From assembly GCA_000715635.1 (NCBI GenBank), contig KL569153.1:28444-34068 (forward strand): a stretch of DNA of 5,625 nucleotides. Direction: 5' to 3'. Source of the stretch: Streptomyces violaceus (GTDB lineage: Bacteria; Actinomycetota; Actinomycetes; Streptomycetales; Streptomycetaceae). Made by a program: the position numbers and the translations under genes. Under the pieces are notes generated by a model that was given only the letters and a program-made list of their open reading frames with translations, made no database searches and was not told the DNA's origin. Positions 1 through 4,683 of the stretch are shown in pieces (the stretch's first letter is position 1; each line of letters begins with the position of its first letter).

Positions 1-16
1 TGTGTATAAGAGACAG
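1..16 (+). other. Tn5/Nextera mosaic-end adapter remnant
   Basis: The first 16 bases, TGTGTATAAGAGACAG, equal the last 16 bases of the 19-base Tn5 mosaic end used in Nextera tagmentation libraries. They are AT-rich against a very GC-rich background and sit exactly at the window edge. The simplest reading is untrimmed adapter at a read or contig end, not a natural transposon. Genomic sequence probably starts at base 17. Confidence 0.93.
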
Positions 17-303
17 CTTCTGACCAGGTCGGATCGAGTCGTTTTCGTTCGTGGCCGGATGGGCGAGCTGGTTATCGATCTGTCGTACGAGACCTCATAC
101 CAGAGCGGGACGCTCAGCGTATGAGTTTGTCAACTGCCCACCGCACATGATGCGCTGGCGACTACTGTCAGTGGCCGTCGGGAAACAGGGCGGATCAGGG
201 AGCGGGGACCGGCACGTGCAGGCGCAAGGCGGACGAGGGAGTCGACGCGACGGGGACCCCCGCCGCCCACACACCACCGACGCCGGTACGGCTACGGCCG
301 TGG

Positions 304-326
304 CCTCCGGCCAGACGGCCCGGAGG
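304..326 (+). other. Candidate hairpin in the cvnA leader
   Basis: CCTCCGG at 304-310 is perfectly complementary to CCGGAGG at 320-326, giving a 7-bp GC-rich stem with a 9-base loop, about 85 bases upstream of the cvnA start. No T-run follows, so it is not a classical terminator. The region is GC-rich enough that such a stem can arise by chance. Confidence 0.25.
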
Positions 327-400
327 GCGCGGAAGCGGCCACGCGAGCCCGATCGCACGCCCGCGAGCCCCCCTGGCACCCCGGACCGACGGACCAGCAC

Positions 401-405
401 GAGGA
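401..405 (+). promoter_or_regulatory. Ribosome-binding site deciding the cvnA start
   Basis: GAGGA sits 5 bases upstream of the ATG at 411. It is the best Shine-Dalgarno match seen near an in-frame start in the leader, and it marks the point where codon use becomes typically streptomycete. Confidence 0.6.
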
Positions 406-410
406 CACCG

Positions 411-2414
411 ATGTCTCACCTCCGCGCCCCGGCCACCCGCGCAGACCGCCGTGAGGGCGGGCGGCACGGGCGGCCGGCCGCCCGCACCGCACCCGCGCTG
501 CCCGAGACCCACATACGGCCCCAACTGCTGCGTCTCGCCGTGCTGCCGCCCGTCGCCGTCGCCCTCAGCGGCTGTGCCGCCGTCCTCTTCACCGTCCGGT
601 CCACCGGAGCGCGGCCGGGCCTCACACTGTGGGCCGTGCTCGCCGGGGCGGTCTCGGTGACCCTCGTCGGTATCGTCGTCGCCGCGGTGGCCGCCAACCG
701 GGCCGCCCGGTCCGTGCACGACCGCATCGGCGTCCTGCGCCGCACCACCGCGCGGCGCGAGGCCGACCTGCGCGCCCTGGTCGAGACGCTGCGCCGCGGC
801 GACGGCCCGCCGCAGCACGGTCCCGACGATCAGCGCGGCGGTCCCGCCGAGGACGCCGACGACTTCGACCTCCTCGCCGCCGACCTGACCCGTGCGCACG
901 ACGGCGCCCTCACCGCCGTCGTCGAGGCCGCGCAGCTCTCCAGCCAGGCGGGCAGCGAACAGAAGCTCGAGGTGTTCGTCAACCTCGCCCGGCGCCTGCA
1001 GTCACTGGTGCACCGAGAGATCTCCATCCTCGACGAGCTGGAGAACGAGATGGAGGACCCCGAGCTGCTCAAGGGGCTCTTCCACGTCGACCACCTCGCC
1101 ACCCGCATCCGCCGGCACGCCGAGAACCTCGCCGTGCTCGGCGGGGCGGTCTCCCGCCGCCAGTGGAGCAACCCGGTCTCCATGACCGAGGTGCTGCGCT
1201 CGGCCATCGCCGAGGTCGAGCAGTACTCGCGCGTCAAGCTCGTGCCGCCGGTCGACGGCACCCTGCGCGGCCACGCCGTCGCCGACGTCATCCACCTGCT
1301 GGCCGAACTCGTCGAGAACGCCACGGTGTTCTCCGCCCCGCAGACCCAGGTGCTGCTGCGCGCCAACCTCGTCACCTCCGGGCTCGCCGTCGAGGTCGAG
1401 GACCGCGGACTCGGCATGCCCGTCGAGGAGCAGACCCGGATGAACGCCCTGCTCGCCGACCCGGACCAGGTGAACGTCGCCCGGCTCCTCGCGGACGGCC
1501 GTATCGGCCTGTTCGTGGTCTCACAGCTCGCCCGGCGGCACGGCATCAACGTCCGCCTCCAGACCAACATCTACGGCGGAGTGCAGGCGGTGCTCGTCGT
1601 ACCGCAGGCACTGCTGGGGGCGGAGGCGGGTGGGCCGGAGCGCGCCGGGCAGCCGGAGGGCGGACAGCCCGAGGCGGGGGCGGGAGCCGGTGCCGGTGCC
1701 GGCGCCGGGACGGTGCCCGAGGGCGGAGCCCGAGCGGAGACCCGGAGGTCGTCCTCGGCCGAGGGGGCGGTGTCCGGCGGAGGCGGCCCTGGAGGCTCGC
1801 CCGATTCCGGATCCGCGCCCGCGTCAGGGTCCTCGACGGTGTACGGATTCTCGTCCGTGTCGGGTGCCGCTTCCGAGGCACGGCCGTCGATCCCGCCCTC
1901 CGCACCCGCCGCGTTCCGAGCGCACCAGCGGGAAGCCGAACCGGACTCGGGCGGCACCCCGAGGAACGGCCACCCCGCGCCCCTGCCCGTGCGCGGGGCC
2001 CGTCGGGAGCGGCCCACCCCGGCCGAGGCACGGCCCGGGATCAGCCCGGACGACCGGCGCGTCCTCGCCGGGAACGTGACCGAGCCGCCCACCCCCCGCA
2101 ACGGCGCCGTGCGCGGCACCATGGGCAAACCCCAACTGCCCCGCCGCCGCGCCCAGGAGCACATCGCACCCCAGCTGCGCGACGGTCCCACGCCGCGCCA
2201 GGAACCCGAGTACCTCGTCGGTCACGACCCCGGTCTGATGGCGGCCTTCCAGCGCGGCATCAGCCTCGCCGAGGCACAACAGCACATGGATTCCGGGGAC
2301 ATGGGCCGGAGCGACAGGGAGCAGCCGACGCACATCGAGCCGGCGCACCTGGAGCCGGTGCACACCGACCACAGCACCACCACCCGGCAGGACGGGAGCG
2401 CACCCGCCGGATGA
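411..2414 (+). CDS. cvnA: CvnA: membrane histidine-kinase-like ATPase of a conservon
   Basis: The product is 667 residues, the sensor component of a cvn operon. After a basic N-terminus there are two predicted membrane helices (about 41-62 and 72-95) joined by only about ten residues, so almost nothing is exposed outside the cell. A juxtamembrane helical stretch (about 97-130) follows, then a helical dimerisation-like region (about 165-245) with the family signature FHVDHLATRIRRHAENL, where H228 and H236 are candidate histidines. The HATPase_c domain spans about 255-400: N-box HLLAELVENATVFSAP (N303), G1 DRGLGM (331-336), G2 DGRIGLFVV (362-370) and a final GGVQAVLVVP strand (389-398). Residues 400-560 are a disordered Gly/Ala/Pro/Ser-rich linker. 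The tail has conserved-looking motifs near 573-590 and 605-620. The ATG at 411 was chosen for its ribosome-binding site and codon use; in-frame starts at 51 and 216 are possible but unlikely. The stop overlaps an ATG at 2411. By family precedent it would form a complex with CvnB-D at the membrane. No response regulator is nearby. Confidence 0.9.
   Translation: MSHLRAPATRADRREGGRHGRPAARTAPALPETHIRPQLLRLAVLPPVAVALSGCAAVLFTVRSTGARPGLTLWAVLAGAVSVTLVGIVVAAVAANRAARSVHDRIGVLRRTTARREADLRALVETLRRGDGPPQHGPDDQRGGPAEDADDFDLLAADLTRAHDGALTAVVEAAQLSSQAGSEQKLEVFVNLARRLQSLVHREISILDELENEMEDPELLKGLFHVDHLATRIRRHAENLAVLGGAVSRRQWSNPVSMTEVLRSAIAEVEQYSRVKLVPPVDGTLRGHAVADVIHLLAELVENATVFSAPQTQVLLRANLVTSGLAVEVEDRGLGMPVEEQTRMNALLADPDQVNVARLLADGRIGLFVVSQLARRHGINVRLQTNIYGGVQAVLVVPQALLGAEAGGPERAGQPEGGQPEAGAGAGAGAGAGTVPEGGARAETRRSSSAEGAVSGGGGPGGSPDSGSAPASGSSTVYGFSSVSGAASEARPSIPPSAPAAFRAHQREAEPDSGGTPRNGHPAPLPVRGARRERPTPAEARPGISPDDRRVLAGNVTEPPTPRNGAVRGTMGKPQLPRRRAQEHIAPQLRDGPTPRQEPEYLVGHDPGLMAAFQRGISLAEAQQHMDSGDMGRSDREQPTHIEPAHLEPVHTDHSTTTRQDGSAPAG
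1674..1709 (+). repeat. Six tandem Ala-Gly codon pairs inside cvnA
   Basis: Six consecutive GCx-GGx pairs encode (AG)6, residues 422-433 of CvnA, at the start of the disordered linker after the ATPase domain. Synonymous codons vary between units, so it is an amino-acid-level low-complexity spacer, not a perfect DNA microsatellite. It may vary in length between strains. Confidence 0.8.
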
Positions 2415-2466
2415 CCACCCCCGTTTCCACCCCCACCCCCAGCGCTCCCGCAGACCTTCGTACCCC

Positions 2467-2472
2467 AAGGAG
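2467..2472 (+). promoter_or_regulatory. Ribosome-binding site deciding the cvnB start
   Basis: AAGGAG ends 10 bases upstream of the ATG at 2483. The competing ATG at 2411, which overlaps the cvnA stop as ATGA, has only a weak GGGAG 12 bases upstream. This favours 2483. Confidence 0.65.
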
Positions 2473-2482
2473 TCGATCCACC

Positions 2483-2917
2483 ATGGCGAGCGATGCGCCG
2501 ACCGCCCAGGTATCCGATCTCGACTGGCTGATGAGCGGCCTCGTGCAGCGCGTACCGCACACGAACGCCGCGGTGTTGCTGTCCTGCGACGGGCTGGTGA
2601 AGTCCGTGCACGGCCTCGACCCGGACAGCGCCGACCACATGGCCGCCCTGGCCTCCGGCCTGTACTCCCTCGGCCGCAGCGCCGGTGTCCGCTTCAGCGA
2701 CGGCGGTGACGTACGGCAGGTCGTCGTCGAACTCGACTCGACCCTGCTGTTCGTCACCACCGCCGGCTCCGGGACCTGCCTGGCCGTGCTCGCCGGCCGC
2801 GAGGCCGACGCGGCCGTGCTCGGCTACGAGATGGCGATGCTCGTCAAGAGCGTCCGCCCCTACCTGGTCACCGCTCCCCGGCAGCAGTCCGTCGAATCCC
2901 CGGCGATGAGGCCTTGA
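2483..2917 (+). CDS. cvnB: CvnB: roadblock/LC7-domain protein
   Basis: This is a 144-residue roadblock/LC7 protein, the second component of the conservon. The compact alpha/beta domain covers roughly residues 10-125. It opens with the family signature DLDWLMSGLVQRVPHTNAAVLLSCDGLVK (about 12-40), continues through helix DHMAALASGLYSLGRSAG (51-68) and strands QVVVELDSTLLFVTTAG (79-95), and ends with CLAVLAGREADAAVLGYEMAMLVKSV (99-124). Roadblock proteins are dimerising partners or regulators of small GTPases; MglB acting on MglA is the bacterial model. The expected partner here is CvnD, within a membrane complex with CvnA and CvnC. The start at 2483 leaves 68 bases after cvnA. An alternative ATG at 2411 would add a 24-residue Pro/Thr/Ser-rich tail and overlap the cvnA stop. 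It is cytosolic, with no signal peptide. Confidence 0.92.
   Translation: MASDAPTAQVSDLDWLMSGLVQRVPHTNAAVLLSCDGLVKSVHGLDPDSADHMAALASGLYSLGRSAGVRFSDGGDVRQVVVELDSTLLFVTTAGSGTCLAVLAGREADAAVLGYEMAMLVKSVRPYLVTAPRQQSVESPAMRP
2908..2911 (+). promoter_or_regulatory. Ribosome-binding site deciding the cvnC start
   Basis: GAGG lies inside the end of cvnB. It is 8 bases from the GTG at 2920 but only 2 bases from the alternative TTG at 2914, so spacing favours GTG. Confidence 0.55.
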
Positions 2918-2919
2918 CC

Positions 2920-3291
2920 GTGACGGCGGCCGGTGACGGGCCCTGGCTCGACGACGCGGCCGGGCGGCTGGTGCGCCCGTTCACGGTCAGCAACGGCCGC
3001 ACCCGTCCCACCGTCGCGCTCGACCTCGTGTCGCAGCTGATGGCCACCGGGGCGACCCCCCTCGGCTACCTCGGCCCCGAACACGCGCAGGCGCTCGAGC
3101 GGTGCCGCGTGCCCGTCGCGGTCGCCGAGGTCGCCGCCCATCTGAAACTGCCGGTGGCCGTCACCAAGGTGCTGCTGGCGGACCTCGTGGACTGCGGGGC
3201 GCTGACCACCAAGTCCCCCGCGTTCCACCACAACCCGACGGACCGGGCTCTTCTGGAGGCAGTGCTCGATGGACTACGACGACAGCTCTGA
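2920..3291 (+). CDS. cvnC: CvnC: DUF742 protein
   Basis: This 123-residue protein belongs to the DUF742 family, the third component of the conservon. The N-terminal signature GPWLDDAAGRLVRPFTVSNGRTRPT (about 7-31) is diagnostic. The C-terminal half (about 62-100, CRVPVAVAEVAAHLKLPVAVTKVLLADLVDCGAL) reads like a winged-helix fold, and the protein ends in the usual FHHNPTDRALLEAVLDGLRRQL tail (102-123). The molecular role of DUF742 is poorly defined. In conservons it is found with CvnA and CvnB, and the helix-turn-helix-like part may mediate protein contacts; DNA binding is not shown. GTG at 2920 was preferred over TTG at 2914, which would add two residues and overlap the cvnB stop. Only 2 bases separate it from cvnB, and it overlaps cvnD by 23 bases, so translation is probably coupled in both directions. 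Confidence 0.92.
   Translation: MTAAGDGPWLDDAAGRLVRPFTVSNGRTRPTVALDLVSQLMATGATPLGYLGPEHAQALERCRVPVAVAEVAAHLKLPVAVTKVLLADLVDCGALTTKSPAFHHNPTDRALLEAVLDGLRRQL
3255..3259 (+). promoter_or_regulatory. Ribosome-binding site for cvnD inside cvnC
   Basis: GGAGG, 9 bases upstream of the cvnD ATG at 3269, lies within the last codons of cvnC. It supports a genuine overlapping start. Confidence 0.75.
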
Positions 3292-3895
3292 CTACGCCGA
3301 CGGACCGCGCGACAGCGCCGATCCGTTCCCCACCGCGCTCAAGATCCTGGTCGCGGGCGGGTTCGGCGTGGGCAAGACGACCTTCGTCGGCGCGGTCAGC
3401 GAGATCGCGCCGCTCAGCACGGAGGAGCTTCTCACCACCGTCGGTGCCGCGACCGACAACCTCGACGGCATCGAGAACAAGGTCGAGACGACCGTGGCCA
3501 TGGACTTCGGCCGCATCACCCTCGACCCGAAACACGTGCTGTACCTGTTCGGCACACCCGGCCAGGAGCGGTTCTGGTTCATGTGGGACGAGTTGTGCGA
3601 AGGCGCTCTCGGGGCGGTCATCCTCGCCGACACCCGCCGTCTGGAGGAGTGTTTCGCGGCGGTCGACTTCTTCGAACAGCGCGGCCTCGGCTTCATCGTC
3701 GCCGTCAACGAGTTCGACGGTTCCCACCGCTACGACCCCGAGGAGGTGCGCGCGGCCCTCGACCTGACCGAGGACGTCCCCGTCGTGTGCTGCGACGCCC
3801 GGATCTCCAGCTCCGGGGTCCGGACCCTGCTGACCCTCGTGCGCCACCTCATCGCCCACACCCCGGCCCCCACGACGTACGGCGCCCACATGTGA
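3269..3895 (+). CDS. cvnD: CvnD: MglA/Ras-like small GTPase
   Basis: This 208-residue P-loop GTPase is the output component of the conservon. After an acidic N-terminus (1-18) comes the P-loop GGFGVGKT (30-37). The switch I region has T74/T75 in ETTVAMDFG, and the G3 region is LFGTPGQERFWFMW (93-106). The G4 equivalent is VNEFDG (146-151) and the G5 equivalent CDAR (175-178). The usual Asp of G3 (DxxG) is Gly95 and the NKxD motif is degenerate as NEFD; both changes are common in this actinobacterial family, so they need not mean loss of activity. It is expected to cycle between GTP and GDP forms and to associate with the CvnA-B-C complex in a nucleotide-dependent way. No C-terminal lipidation cysteine is visible. 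It overlaps cvnC by 23 bases and is followed after 29 bases by a mini-ORF and then the GAF gene. Confidence 0.93.
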   Translation: MDYDDSSDYADGPRDSADPFPTALKILVAGGFGVGKTTFVGAVSEIAPLSTEELLTTVGAATDNLDGIENKVETTVAMDFGRITLDPKHVLYLFGTPGQERFWFMWDELCEGALGAVILADTRRLEECFAAVDFFEQRGLGFIVAVNEFDGSHRYDPEEVRAALDLTEDVPVVCCDARISSSGVRTLLTLVRHLIAHTPAPTTYGAHM

Positions 3896-3913
3896 CCCCT
3901 CAACAACTGCCAC

Positions 3914-3917
3914 GGAG
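3914..3917 (+). promoter_or_regulatory. Ribosome-binding site serving a mini-ORF before the GAF gene
   Basis: GGAG lies 7 bases upstream of an ATG at 3925, which is not in the GAF frame. The GAF start at 3957 has only a weak GAG (3947-3949) 7 bases upstream. The stronger site therefore points to the mini-ORF. Confidence 0.45.
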
Positions 3918-3924
3918 CCCCTAT

Positions 3925-3960
3925 ATGACGCATGCCCACACTTCGCGAGTACGCCCATGA
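3925..3960 (+). CDS. Possible 11-residue mini-ORF coupled to the GAF gene
   Basis: From the ATG at 3925 a frame encodes MTHAHTSRVRP and stops at TGA 3958-3960, overlapping the GAF start as ATGA. It has a well-spaced GGAG. A ribosome ending here could restart on the GAF gene, so it may be a translational-coupling leader. The peptide resembles no leader I recognise and has no run of one amino acid that would suggest attenuation. It could also be chance, or the real GAF start could be 3925 with a frameshift near the overlap. Confidence 0.3.
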   Translation: MTHAHTSRVRP

Positions 3961-4529
3961 GCTACGACCCGCCGCGCCCGGCCGGTCGTCTGCTGCTCAC
4001 CCCCGAGGACAAGGAGGCCCCCGCCCGCACCCACCGACTGCGCCGGCTGGGTCTGGGGGAGCGCCCCGAACCCGCACTCGACGCCTTCGCTCGCCGCCTC
4101 GCCGAGCTCACCGGGGCGCCGTACGCCATGGTCAACTTCCCCGACGAGCAGCGGCAGTTCTACGCGGGCCTGTACGTCCCGGCTGTCGCGCCGGTGGTGC
4201 GCGGCGATGGCACCAGCCCTCAGGTGGGCCGTGCCCTGCCCCGCGACCATGGCTTCTGCCCCCATGTGGTGGCGCGACGCAAGGCCCTGGTCCTGGAGGA
4301 CGTCCGCGACTATCCGCGGTTCGCGGGCAATCCGGTGGTCGACGAGTTCGGCATCCGCTCCTATCTGGGGGCACCGCTCCTCGACGGCACGGGGCTGGTG
4401 CTGGGCACGGTCAGTGTCGCCGACGTCGAGCCGCGGCCCTGGGGGAAGCCGGGCCTGACGGCCATCAAGGAACACGCCGCGCACCTGGTCCTGCGGCTGG
4501 AGGGCCTGGACGGCACGCTGCCTTACTGA
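3957..4529 (+). CDS. Single-domain GAF protein of the conservon
   Basis: This 190-residue cytosolic protein is almost entirely one GAF domain, a small-ligand or redox-sensing fold. A short N-terminal segment (1-35) leads into helix EPALDAFARRLAELTGAPYAMVNFPDEQRQFYAGL (about 38-72). The GAF core then shows DHGFCPHVVARRKALVLEDVRDYPRFAGNPVV (97-128) and GIRSYLGAPLLDGTGLVLGTVSVADVEPRPW (132-162). Cys101 in the FCPHVV motif is the only cysteine and a candidate functional residue. No kinase, cyclase or DNA-binding domain is attached, so it must act through a partner or as a stand-alone sensor. It starts 61 bases after cvnD on the same strand with no visible terminator, so co-transcription with the conservon is likely. 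ATG 3957 is the only plausible in-frame start. A protein at this position in other conservons is often an accessory component; the ligand is unknown. Confidence 0.85.
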   Translation: MSYDPPRPAGRLLLTPEDKEAPARTHRLRRLGLGERPEPALDAFARRLAELTGAPYAMVNFPDEQRQFYAGLYVPAVAPVVRGDGTSPQVGRALPRDHGFCPHVVARRKALVLEDVRDYPRFAGNPVVDEFGIRSYLGAPLLDGTGLVLGTVSVADVEPRPWGKPGLTAIKEHAAHLVLRLEGLDGTLPY

Positions 4530-4574
4530 GGGCGTGAAGGAAAGCTGCGGCGGAGCTTAAGAAATCCTCGATGG

Positions 4575-4596
4575 ACCGGTGCGGCCGCCGTACGGC
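4575..4596. promoter_or_regulatory. Abutting palindromes upstream of tdh, candidate operator
   Basis: Three perfect palindromes run together in the GAF-tdh gap: ACCGGT (4575-4580), GCGGCCGC (4581-4588) and GCCGTACGGC (4587-4596). The last is a 10-bp dyad, the size and type of many repressor half-site pairs. The background is GC-rich, so chance is a real alternative. No promoter elements were recognised beside it. Confidence 0.25.
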
Positions 4597-4621
4597 AGAT
4601 TGCTGTGCGATTCCACTCCTC

Positions 4622-4661
4622 TCCCGGCCCAGGGGCTTCTTCGGCATGCCCGGAGCCGGGA
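4622..4661 (+). other. Candidate hairpin in the tdh leader
   Basis: TCCCGGC (4622-4628) pairs with GCCGGGA (4655-4661) as a 7-bp stem. An inner 4-bp stem, GGGC (4633-4636) with GCCC (4648-4651), closes an 11-base loop. The structure ends 9 bases before the tdh ribosome-binding site and has no T-run. It could be a weak terminator for the conservon, an mRNA leader structure for tdh, or chance. It does not match a riboswitch class I can recognise by eye. Confidence 0.3.
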
Positions 4662-4670
4662 CTCACCCAC

Positions 4671-4675
4671 AGGAG
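4671..4675 (+). promoter_or_regulatory. Ribosome-binding site of tdh
   Basis: AGGAG, 8 bases upstream of the GTG at 4684, is the best-spaced Shine-Dalgarno site in the window and fixes the tdh start. Confidence 0.8.
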
Positions 4676-4683
4676 CCGTAGCG

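Larger units (their letters stand above)
17..410 (+). other. Upstream leader region of the conservon, no gene called
   Basis: This 394-base stretch lies between the adapter remnant and the chosen cvnA start. The cvnA frame is open back to a GTG at 51, but the extension looks non-coding. It carries a TTA codon at 72 and two AGA codons, all rare in streptomycetes. Third positions are much less GC-biased than in the kinase body (CAA, CGA, AGT, GCT, CCT, ACA), and the implied peptide is low-complexity Arg/Pro/Thr-rich. The operon promoter probably lies here, but I could not assign a -35/-10 pair: TTGTCA at 127-132 has no good -10 partner. A hairpin at 304-326 is listed separately. Confidence 0.6.

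Noticed and set aside
1..16. Natural insertion-sequence end
   Set aside because: The exact match to the engineered mosaic end, its edge position, and the absence of a transposase or target duplication all point to library adapter.
51..410. N-terminal extension of cvnA from GTG at 51
   Set aside because: It contains a TTA and AGA codons, lacks the third-position GC bias of the kinase body and encodes a low-complexity Arg/Pro-rich peptide. The ATG at 411 has a good ribosome-binding site.
629..2410. Long open + strand frame across cvnA in the second frame
   Set aside because: It is an Arg/Pro/Ala-rich shadow caused by GC-biased codons. Only its 3' end, from 2483, is real, as cvnB.
3893..3927. 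Possible promoter with TATATG before the GAF gene
   Set aside because: No -35 element at a suitable distance; the nearest TGACCC is 23 bases away from it. The sequence is better explained by the ribosome-binding site and mini-ORF start.
3161..3958. 265-residue antisense open frame opposite cvnC and cvnD
   Set aside because: It is a shadow of cvnC-cvnD with no recognisable domain, while the sense frames carry diagnostic DUF742 and P-loop motifs.
3932..4537. 201-residue + strand frame overlapping the GAF gene
   Set aside because: Arg/Pro/Gly-rich composition with no domain; the GAF motifs are in the frame starting at 3957.
4542..4558. AAGCT/AGCTT inverted repeat after the GAF stop as a terminator
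   Set aside because: The stem is only 5 bp and AT-containing, with a 7-base loop and no T-run, too weak to call a terminator.
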